64,000 bases of DNA, taken from the NCBI GenBank assembly GCA_963839815.1, contig CAWIWF010000008.1, positions 248,001 through 312,000 on the forward strand. The letters run 5' to 3'. Shown piece by piece: positions 40,075 to 48,316 of the stretch. Below the pieces are notes generated by a model. The model made no database searches, was not told the DNA's origin, and saw nothing but the letters and a program-made list of their open reading frames with translations. Source of the stretch: JACVRM01 sp963839815 (lineage in GTDB: Bacteria > Actinomycetota > Thermoleophilia > Gaiellales > Gaiellaceae). How positions within the stretch are numbered: the first letter of the stretch is position 1; every line of letters begins with the position of its first letter. The position numbers and the translations under genes are program-made.

Positions 40075-40995
40075 GTGTCCGCCTCGGAGGAGCTGCGTAG
40101 CGAGCTGGCGGGAATCGCTCCCCGGCGCACCTGCGACCGGCTCGCTCAGCTGTCGGCGCTCTTCCACGGGGCGGGCAGCCTCCACCTCCACGGCCGCTAC
40201 TCGGTGTCGGTACACCTCGACCTCAGCGACTCGGCGGTGGCCCGGCGCGCGTTCTCCCTCCTGCGCGGGTTCGGCATCGAGACCGAGATCCGTACGTACC
40301 GGCGGCGCGCCTTCGACCGGGCCACGCGCTTCCAGCTGCACGTCGCGGGGGAAGGACGCGCCCTGCAGGTGCTCAACGAAGCCGGTGTGCTCGGACGCGG
40401 GCTGGCACCGCTCGAAGCCCCGCCGAGACGCCTGGTCGCCCGCAGGTGCTGCCGCCGCGCCTACCTGCGGGGCGCCCTGCTCGCAGGCGGCTCCTTCTCC
40501 GGGCCGCGGGCGCCTCAGGTCGAGGTGCGGACGGCGTCGCTCGCCGCAGCCGCCTTCGTCGCGCGTGTGGCGAAGGCCGAAGGCGTCGAGCTCGGCGTGC
40601 GCGAGCGCCGTGGCTACTCGGCCGCGTTCGGTCGCGGGCGGGGCGCCGTCGAAGGCCTGCTGGTGGCCGCAGGCGCGGATCGGGCCGTCCTCGCCCTCGA
40701 GGAGCAGGCGGTCATGGGCGAGACGCGCTCGCGCGCGAACCGGCTCGCCAACGCCGATCACGCCAATCTGATCCGCTCAAGCAGGGCAGCAGGTGCTCAA
40801 CTCCGCGCCGTGCGCCGCCTCGCGGCCACGGGCCTCCTCGACACGCTCCCCGGCCCGCTCCGCGAAGCAGCCGAGCTGCGCCTCCAGCACCCGTCGCTCT
40901 CGCTCCGGGAGATCGGGCTCAAGTGCAGGCCGCCGATCGGAAAAGCGGCCGCGCACCGTCGCCTGCGGCGCCTCGAGCAGCTCTCGCGCGACTGA
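40075..40995 (+). CDS. whiA: Sporulation/cell-division regulator WhiA
   Basis: A 306-residue WhiA. The N-terminal domain is a degenerate LAGLIDADG homing-endonuclease fold (CCRRAYLRGALLAGGSFSG), and the C-terminal helix-turn-helix contains RSRANRLANADHANLIRSS and LSLREIGLKCRPPIGKAAAHRRL. WhiA is a DNA-binding regulator in actinobacteria and is widely conserved upstream of the glycolytic genes, as here. GTG start with TAGGCT 6 nt upstream. Confidence 0.94.
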   Translation: MSASEELRSELAGIAPRRTCDRLAQLSALFHGAGSLHLHGRYSVSVHLDLSDSAVARRAFSLLRGFGIETEIRTYRRRAFDRATRFQLHVAGEGRALQVLNEAGVLGRGLAPLEAPPRRLVARRCCRRAYLRGALLAGGSFSGPRAPQVEVRTASLAAAAFVARVAKAEGVELGVRERRGYSAAFGRGRGAVEGLLVAAGADRAVLALEEQAVMGETRSRANRLANADHANLIRSSRAAGAQLRAVRRLAATGLLDTLPGPLREAAELRLQHPSLSLREIGLKCRPPIGKAAAHRRLRRLEQLSRD

Positions 40996-41731
40996 CTCCC
41001 TCGTGCGGGTCTTGTAGAGGCCCGCGGGCATCAGTCATACTCGGCTTCGGGCGGGTCTGCGCTCGTCCGGCGTCGAATTCAGACCCCGTTCGGCGCCACG
41101 GTCCGGAGCGCGGTTCAACTGGAGGGGGAGGTCGTCCTCGGAGCTTCCCCTCCGACCCGCCCTGCGCCAGAGGCGCAGGGCGGGTGGGTGACCGCTCGGA
41201 GCGGCGCGAGGCGCCGCCCGTCGCTGCACTCGAAGGGGGACAGGCGCGTCCCCCCTCGAGCTCCCCCTCCGCCCGCCGTGTGCGCAGTGAGCCGATCGCC
41301 GCGCCGCCAAGCGGCGCGAGCGAACGATCACGGGGAAACCCGGTCTCCCCCGTGGACCCCCTCGCTCAAGTCACGCGCACAAGCCGCGCTGTGGCTGCGG
41401 GCGGCGGAGCCGCCCTCCGCCGAAACGGCCGTGGCACGTGACGCAGACGCGGACGCAACGTGCCGAGACGGCGGCGGAGAGATCGACCACGTAACTTCTC
41501 TCCCGTGGGCGAGGCCTGCTCGAGGTCGAGACGAAAGTGATCCTCGGGACAGCGGTTCCGCGCGTGCGCTCACTGCCTTTGGTGTTCACGGATGGAGGCG
41601 CGGCAGGAAGTTGGCGAACCTGGGCGGCCGGGTAGAGCTGAACGACGCACGCGCCCTGCGCGCTGTCGCAGGCGCTCAGGGGCTGGGGCGCCACTAGACT
41701 CGACCTGACCGACCAGGAGGCTGTATTCACG
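40996..41731. other. Long intergenic region between whiA and gap
   Basis: A 736-bp gap with no gene I can support. It contains GC-rich inverted repeats (for example CCCGCCCTGCGCC/GGCGCAGGGCGGG at 41157-41186, and GGGGGACAGGCGCGTCCCCC), copy B of the hairpin repeat, and near its end the regulatory region of gap (TAGACT at 41694-41699 and AGGAGG at 41715-41720). Confidence 0.6.
41317..41422 (-). repeat. Interspersed hairpin repeat, copy B
   Basis: The reverse-complement counterpart of copy A, about 105 bp. It has the same order on its own strand: a GGCGGAGGGCGGCTCCGCCGCC stem-type segment, then AGCGAGGGGG, then a CACGG...CCGTG hairpin (core at 41329-41354). Similarity is high in the arms and lower between them. 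Confidence 0.6.
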
Positions 41732-42763
41732 ATGGCTACGCGCGTTGGCATCAACGGATTCGGGCGCATCGGGCGCAACTTCTTCCGGGCGCATCTCGAG
41801 CGTGGGGGCGACTTCGAGATCGTCGCCGTCAACGACCTCGGGGACGCCAAGACCATGGGGCACCTGCTCCAGTACGACTCCGTCCTCGGCCCACTCGGCG
41901 AAGAGGTCGAGGTCGCGGACGGCACGATTCGCGCAGGCGACAACGAGCTCAAGGTGCTCGCCGAGCGCGACCCCGCCAGCCTGCCCTGGGGCGACCTGGG
42001 CGTCGACGTCGTCATCGAGTCGACGGGGATCTTCACCGACCGCGACGGCGCCCAGAAGCATCTCGACGCCGGCGCGTCCAAGGTCGTCATCTCCGCACCG
42101 GCCAAGGACCCCGACTTCACCGTCGTGCTCGGCGTCAACGACGGGGACTACGACCCCGAGCAGCACCACCTCATCTCGAACGCCTCCTGCACGACCAACT
42201 GCGTCGCCCCGATGGCCAAGGTCCTGCACGACGCGTTCGGGATCGAGCAGGGCTTCATGACCACGATCCACGCGTACACGAACGACCAGAGCATCCTCGA
42301 CCTCCCGCACAAGGACCTCCGCCGCGCCCGCGCCGCAGCCATCAACCTGATCCCGACGACCACCGGCGCGGCCAAGGCGATCGGCCTCGTCATGCCGGAG
42401 CTGCAGGGCAAGATCGACGGGGTCGCGGTCCGCGCACCGGTGCCGACCGGCTCGGTCACCGATCTCGTGGTCACGCTCGGCACGGAGGTCAGCGCCGACG
42501 ACGTCAACGGCGTCTTCGCGGACGCAGCCTCCGGCCCGCTCGACGGCATCCTGCAGTTCACGGACGATCCGCTCGTCTCCTCGGACATCGTGCACTCGCC
42601 GTACTCGTGCATCTTCGACAGCGAGCTGACGATGGCGATGGGGCGGCAGGCGAAGATCTTCGGCTGGTACGACAACGAGTGGGGCTACTCCTGCCGGCTC
42701 GTCGACCTGGTCGCCAAGGTGGCCGCGTCGCTGCCCGCCGCCGTCGGGGCCCGCGCCTCCTGA
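41732..42763 (+). CDS. gap: Glyceraldehyde-3-phosphate dehydrogenase
   Basis: A 343-residue type I GAPDH. The NAD turn GINGFGRIGRNFFRAH opens the protein. The catalytic Cys C153 is in NASCTTNC, the His lies near 180 in TTIHAYTN, and the C-terminal WYDNEWGYSCRLVDL is typical. An AGGAGG site lies 11 nt before the ATG. First gene of the glycolytic operon. Confidence 0.97.
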   Translation: MATRVGINGFGRIGRNFFRAHLERGGDFEIVAVNDLGDAKTMGHLLQYDSVLGPLGEEVEVADGTIRAGDNELKVLAERDPASLPWGDLGVDVVIESTGIFTDRDGAQKHLDAGASKVVISAPAKDPDFTVVLGVNDGDYDPEQHHLISNASCTTNCVAPMAKVLHDAFGIEQGFMTTIHAYTNDQSILDLPHKDLRRARAAAINLIPTTTGAAKAIGLVMPELQGKIDGVAVRAPVPTGSVTDLVVTLGTEVSADDVNGVFADAASGPLDGILQFTDDPLVSSDIVHSPYSCIFDSELTMAMGRQAKIFGWYDNEWGYSCRLVDLVAKVAASLPAAVGARAS

Positions 42764-42769
42764 CGCTCG

Positions 42770-43141
42770 GTGCAGACGCTTCACATCCGCGTCCTCGTCG
42801 GCGACTATGTCCGCTCGTTCGCCTTCTACCGCGACGTGCTCGGGCTCGAGCCAACCTTCGGCGACGAGACCAGCGGCTATGCGGACTTCTCGGTGAACGA
42901 GGGGACGACGCTCGCCGTCTTCGAGCGCTCGGAGCAGGAGGAGGTGATCGAGCTGCGCCCGCCCGGGGACGGGGCCGTGCTGGTGTTCGGCGTCGCCGAC
43001 CTCGATGCGTTCGCCGCCGACCACCCCGACCTGCTCGTCGGTCCGCCCCGCGACCGCGCCGACTGGAACATCCGGGTCGCCTACCTGCGCGACCCCGAGG
43101 GCAACCTGATCGAGGTCAACCAGCCGCTCACAGGCCCGTGA
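42770..43141 (+). CDS. VOC-family (glyoxalase/bleomycin-resistance-like) protein
   Basis: A 123-residue metal-dependent VOC fold. LHIRVLVGDYVRSFAFYRDVLG at the start and YLRDPEGNLIEVNQPLTGP at the end are the family signatures, and His, Glu and His are plausible metal ligands. Function within the glycolytic operon is unknown; methylglyoxal or lactoylglutathione chemistry is conceivable. It starts 6 bp after gap and overlaps pgk by 4 bases (GTGA), so it is cotranscribed. Confidence 0.8.
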   Translation: MQTLHIRVLVGDYVRSFAFYRDVLGLEPTFGDETSGYADFSVNEGTTLAVFERSEQEEVIELRPPGDGAVLVFGVADLDAFAADHPDLLVGPPRDRADWNIRVAYLRDPEGNLIEVNQPLTGP

Positions 43142-44202
43142 AGCAGCCGCGCTCGGTTCGCGACGCCGACGTCGCCGGCAAGCGGGTGCTCGTCCGCGCC
43201 GACCTCAACGTCCCGCTCGAGGACGGGGACGTCGCCGACGACACGCGCATCCGGGCCTCGCTGCCCACCCTCGAGCTACTCCTGGAGCGCGGGGCGAGCG
43301 CGGTCGCCGTCTGCTCGCACCTCGGCCGTCCGAAGGGGCCCGACCCCGCCTACGACCTGGCGCCCGTCGAGGCCCGCCTGCGCGAGCTGCTCCCGGCCGC
43401 CGCGGGCCGGCTGACTGTGCTGGAGAACACGCGCTTCGACCCGGGCGAGACCACGAACGACCCCGCGTACGCCGCCCGGCTGGCCGAGCACGGCGACCTC
43501 TACGTCAACGACGCGTTCGGATCGGCGCACCGCGCGCACGCGTCCACGGAGGGCGTGGCACGGTTGCTGCCCGCCTATGCCGGCCTCCTGCTCGAGCAGG
43601 AGCTGCAGCAGCTGAGCGGGCTGCTCGGCGAGGTCGAGCGGCCCTTCGTCCTGGTCGCGGGCGGCGCCAAGGTCGAGGACAAGCGCGGCGTGCTCGAGCA
43701 CCTCGGCCGCCGCGCCGACGCGGTGCTCGTCGGGGGCAAGATGGCGGCAGAGCTGGGGACTCCCGACGCGCTCGAGGGCGTGCCGCTCGAGCTGCCGAGC
43801 GACGTCGTGGCGGCCGCCGAGTTCGACGCGGGCGCCGAGAGCCGCGTCGTGGCCGCCGACGCCGTGCCGGACGGCTGGCTCGGCCTGGACATCGGGCCGG
43901 AGACGCGGGAGGCCTTCGCCGCGCGCATCGCCGGCGCCCGCACCCTGTTCTGGAACGGGCCGATGGGCGTCTTCGAGTGGCCGCGCTTCGCCGAGGGCAC
44001 GAACGCCGTCGCCCGCGCCGTCGCGAGCTGCGACGGCTTTACCGTCGTCGGCGGCGGCGACTCGGTGCGCGCGATCCAGGAGCTGGGCCTGGCCGACGAG
44101 GTCTCGTGGGTCTCGACCGGCGGCGGCGCGTCGCTCGAGCTGCTCGAGGGCAAGGAGCTCCCCGGCGTGGCCGCGATCCCGCCCGCCGGGCTGGACGAGT
44201 AG
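43138..44202 (+). CDS. pgk: Phosphoglycerate kinase (short form)
   Basis: A 354-residue PGK, about 40 residues shorter than the usual 390-415. The 3-phosphoglycerate site (VRADLNVPLE, SHLGRPKGP, ENTRFDPGETTND, VNDAFGSAHRAHAS) and the nucleotide site (LFWNGPMGVFEWP, VVGGGDSVRAI, VSTGGGASLELLEGK) are complete. The deletion lies in the C-terminal domain between LVGGKMAAELG and DVVAAAEFDAG, where most enzymes have FLKA..G..IG.S. Start GTG overlapping the VOC gene. Confidence 0.93.
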   Translation: MKQPRSVRDADVAGKRVLVRADLNVPLEDGDVADDTRIRASLPTLELLLERGASAVAVCSHLGRPKGPDPAYDLAPVEARLRELLPAAAGRLTVLENTRFDPGETTNDPAYAARLAEHGDLYVNDAFGSAHRAHASTEGVARLLPAYAGLLLEQELQQLSGLLGEVERPFVLVAGGAKVEDKRGVLEHLGRRADAVLVGGKMAAELGTPDALEGVPLELPSDVVAAAEFDAGAESRVVAADAVPDGWLGLDIGPETREAFAARIAGARTLFWNGPMGVFEWPRFAEGTNAVARAVASCDGFTVVGGGDSVRAIQELGLADEVSWVSTGGGASLELLEGKELPGVAAIPPAGLDE

Positions 44203-44213
44203 CCCTGGACGGC

Positions 44214-44633
44214 GTGGGTTTCGCGTGGCGCGGCCACGTCCGGGACGACGAGGTCGTGTCGCTCACGCAGTCCCACGGCGGCGCGGCCCAGGCGGGCTGG
44301 TGGGACCGGGTTCGCCCACACAGCCTCGGGTGGGTGACGGCCAGGCTCGACGACGGCTCGCTCGTCGGCTTCGTGAACGTGGCCTGGGACGGCGGCGACC
44401 ATGCCTTCCTGCTCGACACGAAGGTGCGACCCGACCATCAGCGGCGCGGGATCGGGACGGAGCTCGTGCGCCGGGCCGCCCGGGGCGCGCAGACGGCCGG
44501 CTGTGAGTGGCTGGAGGTGGACTTCGACCCCGAGCATGCGCCGTTCTACCTCGACGCCTGCGGGTTCACTCCGACCGGCGCCGGCCTGATCCACCTGCCG
44601 GACCTGGCGACCGAGACCGCGCCGTCCATCTAG
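44214..44633 (+). CDS. GNAT-family N-acetyltransferase
   Basis: A 139-residue acetyl-CoA-dependent acyltransferase. The acetyl-CoA loop RPDHQRRGIGTELVRRAARG and the final FYLDACGF motif are clear. The substrate is unknown. Its N-terminus (GFAWRGHVRDDEVVSLTQSH) is short and the GTG at 44214 is only the most likely start. It sits 11 bp after pgk in the operon. Confidence 0.8.
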   Translation: MGFAWRGHVRDDEVVSLTQSHGGAAQAGWWDRVRPHSLGWVTARLDDGSLVGFVNVAWDGGDHAFLLDTKVRPDHQRRGIGTELVRRAARGAQTAGCEWLEVDFDPEHAPFYLDACGFTPTGAGLIHLPDLATETAPSI

Positions 44634-44658
44634 CCTTCGCGTCGGGAGGCGCCAAAGG

Positions 44659-45360
44659 ATGCTGATCGCGGGCAACTGGAAGATGTTCAAGACTCGCCCG
44701 GAGACGAAGGCGTTCCTGGCCGATCTCCAGGCGCCGGACGGCGTCGAGGCTGTCGTCTGCCCGCCGTTCACGTCACTCGAGACGGCCGTCGGGCGCGGCG
44801 TCCCCGTCTTCGCCCAGAACGTGCACTGGGACGTCGAGGGCGCCTACACCGGCGAGGTTGCGCCCGAGATGCTCGTCGAGCTCGGCGTCGACGGCGCGCT
44901 CGTCGGCCACTCCGAGCGGCGCCAGTACTTCGGCGAGGACGACCACGGCGTCGCCCTGCGCGCACACGCGGCGCTCACCGCCGGTCTGCGCGTGATCGCC
45001 TGCGTCGGCGAGCTCGAGGAGGAGCGCGACGCGGGGGAGACCGAGGAGATCCTGCGCGCGCAGGTCAAGGTGCTCGACGCGCATCCCAACCTGGTCGTCG
45101 CGTACGAGCCGGTCTGGGCGATCGGGACGGGAAAGACCGCCACCCCGGCGCAAGCGCAGGAGGCACACGCCTTCATCAAGAGCCTCATCGACGCGCCCGT
45201 CCTCTACGGGGGCTCGGTCAAGCCCGAGAACGCGGAGGAGCTGCTCAGCCAGCCGGCCGTGGACGGGGCCCTCGTCGGCGGCGCCTCGCTCGAGGTGGCG
45301 TCCTTCACGGCGATCTGCGAGGCCGCCGCCCGCGTCGCCGGCACGTCGCCCGCCCAGTGA
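44659..45360 (+). CDS. tpiA: Triosephosphate isomerase
   Basis: A 233-residue TIM barrel, slightly shorter than the usual 250. NWKMFKT at the start carries the catalytic Lys, the His is H84 in GHSERRQYFGE, and the catalytic Glu is E150 in AYEPVWAIGTGKTA. The phosphate loop YGGSVKPENAEEL and GALVGGASLE are present. It overlaps gpmI by 4 bases. Confidence 0.96.
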   Translation: MLIAGNWKMFKTRPETKAFLADLQAPDGVEAVVCPPFTSLETAVGRGVPVFAQNVHWDVEGAYTGEVAPEMLVELGVDGALVGHSERRQYFGEDDHGVALRAHAALTAGLRVIACVGELEEERDAGETEEILRAQVKVLDAHPNLVVAYEPVWAIGTGKTATPAQAQEAHAFIKSLIDAPVLYGGSVKPENAEELLSQPAVDGALVGGASLEVASFTAICEAAARVAGTSPAQ

Positions 45361-46823
45361 CGCTCACGTACCCGCTCGTCGCGCTCGTCATCCTCGACGG
45401 GTGGGGGTGCGCGCCGCCCGGCCCCGGCAACGCCGTCGAGCTGGCGGCAACGCCCGTGTTCGACCGGCTGTGGCGCAACCACCCGCACACGACGCTCGCG
45501 GCCTCGGGCGAGGCAGTCGGGCTGCCGCCGGGCCAGATGGGCAACTCGGAGGTCGGGCACCTGACGATCGGCTCGGGTCGCGTGCTCTTCCAGGACCTGC
45601 AGCGGGTCAACCGCGCGATCGCCGACGGGAGCCTGTATGACGACCCGGCGCTGACCGGCGCGTTCGAGCGGGCGGTCAAGAGCAACGGCAACGTGCACCT
45701 GCTCGGCCTCGTCTCCTACGGCGGCGTCCACTCGCACATCGACCACCTGCGCGCGCTGCTCGAGCTGGCCCGGCGGCGGGGGCTCGAGGAGCGGACGTTC
45801 GTGCACGCCTTCACCGACGGGCGCGATGTCTCGCCGCACGCCGCCGTCGCCGACCTCGCCGAGCTGCCGCCGGAGCGCATCGCCACCGTCGCAGGGCGCT
45901 ACTACGCCATGGATCGCGACGCGCGCTGGGAACGGACGGAGCTCGCGCTCGAGGCGATCTGCGCGGGGGACAGCGCGGTTGCGGATCCGGTCGCGGTCGT
46001 GCGCGGCAGCTACGGGCACGGTGTCACCGACGAGTTCATCCTGCCGGTGGCGCTTGCCGGCCGACCACGGCTGACAGCTGCGGACGAGGCGATCTTCTTC
46101 AACTTCCGGCCCGACCGTGCGCGGCAGCTGAGCGAGCGTCTGATCGCCGCGGGCATCCCGCTGACGACGATGACGCGCTACCGCGCCGACTTCCCCTGCC
46201 CGGTCGTGTTCCCCGAGCAGCTGGTCGATCGGGCGCTCGCCGAGGTGCTCGCGGCGCATCGTCTGCGCCAGCTGCACGCGGCCGAGACGGAGAAGTACGC
46301 CCACGTCACCTACTTCTTCAACGGCGGCCGCGAGCAGGAGTGGCCGGGCGAGCAGCGGCTGCTCGTCCCCTCGCCGCGCGACGTGCCGAGCTACGACCTC
46401 AAGCCGGAGATGTCCGCGGCTGCGGTAGCTGCCGGCGTTGCCGCAGCGATCGAGGCCGACGAGCCCGGCTTTGTCGTCGTCAACTTCGCCAACCCGGACA
46501 TGGTCGGACACACCGGCGTCATCCCGGCGGTTGTCGCGGCTGTCGAGGCCACCGACGCGGCCCTCGGCGTCGTGCTCGAGGCCGTGGAACGGCGCGGCGG
46601 AGTCGCGCTGGTCACGGCCGACCACGGCAACGCCGAGCAGCTGCTCGAGCCAGACGGGGTCAGCCCGCACACCGCGCACACGACGAACCCCGTGCCGCTC
46701 GTCCTGACGGCCCCCGGGACGCTGCGCGAGGGCGGCGAGCTCTCCGACCTAGCACCGACCGTTCTCGACCTGCTCGGTCTGACCCCACCCGCAGTGATGA
46801 CGGGCGGGACGCTCCGAGCTTGA
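45357..46823 (+). CDS. gpmI: 2,3-bisphosphoglycerate-independent phosphoglycerate mutase
   Basis: A 488-residue manganese enzyme of the alkaline-phosphatase superfamily. Metal and catalytic segments are LVILDGWGCAPPG, QMGNSEVGHLTIGSGR (phosphorylated Ser in GNSEVGH), and VTADHGNAEQLLE. The length is a little below the usual 510. It begins at a GTG overlapping tpiA and ends the glycolytic operon. Confidence 0.95.
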   Translation: MTLTYPLVALVILDGWGCAPPGPGNAVELAATPVFDRLWRNHPHTTLAASGEAVGLPPGQMGNSEVGHLTIGSGRVLFQDLQRVNRAIADGSLYDDPALTGAFERAVKSNGNVHLLGLVSYGGVHSHIDHLRALLELARRRGLEERTFVHAFTDGRDVSPHAAVADLAELPPERIATVAGRYYAMDRDARWERTELALEAICAGDSAVADPVAVVRGSYGHGVTDEFILPVALAGRPRLTAADEAIFFNFRPDRARQLSERLIAAGIPLTTMTRYRADFPCPVVFPEQLVDRALAEVLAAHRLRQLHAAETEKYAHVTYFFNGGREQEWPGEQRLLVPSPRDVPSYDLKPEMSAAAVAAGVAAAIEADEPGFVVVNFANPDMVGHTGVIPAVVAAVEATDAALGVVLEAVERRGGVALVTADHGNAEQLLEPDGVSPHTAHTTNPVPLVLTAPGTLREGGELSDLAPTVLDLLGLTPPAVMTGGTLRA

Positions 46824-46866
46824 GCAGGAGTCCTTCCCGAACCCTTACAGAACGCCCATCTTGAGC

Positions 46867-46896
46867 TTGGGAATCGACCGAAATGCGGGATATACT
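46867..46896 (+). promoter_or_regulatory. Promoter of the ECF sigma gene
   Basis: TTGGGA (46867-46872) and TATACT (46891-46896) separated by 18 bp. The start codon TTG at 46905 lies 8 nt after the -10, so the transcript would be leaderless or nearly so. Confidence 0.55.
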
Positions 46897-46904
46897 GCGC
46901 CAGC

Positions 46905-47507
46905 TTGTCGCTCCCACAGCCTGATCTCGCCATCCTTCGGAAGGCGCAACGGGGTGACGAACGCGCATTCTCGATCATCGTGCGTTCGTACGAGACCCCG
47001 GTCTTCAACTACGTCCTGCGCCTCGTCGGCGACCGCTCGCTTGCCGAGGATCTGACGCAGGAGGTCTTTCTCCGGCTCTACCAGGGCCTGGGGAGCTTCT
47101 CGCTCCGCTCGCGCTTCACCACCTGGATGTTCCAGGTGACGAAGAACCGCGTGCTGGACGAGCTGCGCGCGAACGAGCGCAGGCCGCGCACCGTGCTCGC
47201 GATCGAGGACGCGCCGTCGCTCGAGGTGCTCGACACGCCGTTCGAGAACATTGAGGAGATGGACGCCGTCTGGCGCGCCATCAACGGGCTCACTGTCGAC
47301 CTGCGCATGGCGCTGCTCCTGCGCGACATCGTCGGCCTCTCCTACACCGAGATCGCCGACTCGCTCGAGATCACGCTCGCGACCGTCAAGTGGCGGATCT
47401 ACAAGGCGCGCGAGGAAGTCCAGCTCTCGCTGGCACGCGAGGGCATCACGGTGGGCAGCAGCACGCGCCAACCCGCCGCCAAGATCGTCGCCGAGCCGGC
47501 CGTCTAG
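46905..47507 (+). CDS. ECF-type RNA polymerase sigma factor
   Basis: A 200-residue sigma-70 family factor with region 2 (RGDERAFSIIVRSYETPVFN ... RSLAEDLTQEVFLRLYQGL) and region 4 (LRDIVGLSYTEIADSLEITLATVKWRIYKARE). No anti-sigma gene is adjacent. Extra residues at the C-terminus are unconserved. A TTG start is used. Region-2/4 spacing suggests an RpoE-like ECF group. Confidence 0.9.
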   Translation: MSLPQPDLAILRKAQRGDERAFSIIVRSYETPVFNYVLRLVGDRSLAEDLTQEVFLRLYQGLGSFSLRSRFTTWMFQVTKNRVLDELRANERRPRTVLAIEDAPSLEVLDTPFENIEEMDAVWRAINGLTVDLRMALLLRDIVGLSYTEIADSLEITLATVKWRIYKAREEVQLSLAREGITVGSSTRQPAAKIVAEPAV

Positions 47508-47518
47508 CCATCCTCCGC

Positions 47519-48316
47519 TCAGGCGCCGTGCGCGAGGCGCCGGGCCAGCGACGCAGGTAGACCGGCCGCCTCGATCTCGCGTTGCGTCCGCGCGACGTCG
47601 TACGCGACCCGGCGGAACGACGCCCGGCCCGCGCCGAGGTCGAGGAGCAGGTAGGCGGCGCGCGGGTCGCCGTCGCGCGGCTGGCCGACCGCGCCGGGGT
47701 TGAGCAGCCAGCGTCCGCCCGCCAGGTCGACCTCGGTCCCTGCAGGCGCATGGCCGCCGTCGATGCCCTGTCCGGACGGTGTCGCGGCGATCGGGACATG
47801 GCTGTGGCCCACCAGGACGAGGTCCTCCGCGGTCAGGTCGAGCGCGCGCCGCGCGGCCTCGTCGGTGAGCACGTACTCCCACACGGGGTCGGCCGGGCTC
47901 GCGTGGAAGAGGGCCGCTCCGTCGCGAGACCCCTCGGGGCGCAGGCCGCCGAGGTAGGCCCGCGTGCCCCGGTCCAGCTGCTCGCCCGTCCAGACGGCGG
48001 CCGCGGCCGCATCCGGGTTGAACTCGTCGATCGAGACGCCGGCCATTCCGAGCGCGATCAGGTCGTGGTTGCCGCACAGGCTGACCGTGGCGCGCTCGCG
48101 GATCGTCGCGCAGGTCTCATTGGGGCGGGGCCCGTAGCCCACGACGTCGCCGAGGTTCCACAGCTCGTCGATCGCCTCGCTGTCGACCTCGGCGAGAACG
48201 GCCGCGAGTGCGTGACCGTTAGCGTGGACGTCCGAGATGACCGCGACGCGCAGGGCGGCAACGATAGCGGCCCTCGCGGGGGGCTGGCTCCTGGCGGCGG
48301 CGGTGCTCTGGCGCAC
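47519..48316 (-). CDS. Metallophosphoesterase (YfcE/MJ0936 type)
   Basis: A 265-residue calcineurin-fold phosphoesterase. The motifs AVISDVHANG, LGDVVGYGPRP, CGNHD, LVGHSHVP supply the two-metal ligands. Such enzymes are generic phosphodiesterases; substrate unknown. The only standard start in frame is the GTG at 48316, which lies 80 bp inside the divergent M48 gene; homology begins only near residue 22, so the true start may be a CTG or other codon near 48253. Confidence 0.85.
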   Translation of the reverse strand: MRQSTAAARSQPPARAAIVAALRVAVISDVHANGHALAAVLAEVDSEAIDELWNLGDVVGYGPRPNETCATIRERATVSLCGNHDLIALGMAGVSIDEFNPDAAAAAVWTGEQLDRGTRAYLGGLRPEGSRDGAALFHASPADPVWEYVLTDEAARRALDLTAEDLVLVGHSHVPIAATPSGQGIDGGHAPAGTEVDLAGGRWLLNPGAVGQPRDGDPRAAYLLLDLGAGRASFRRVAYDVARTQREIEAAGLPASLARRLAHGA

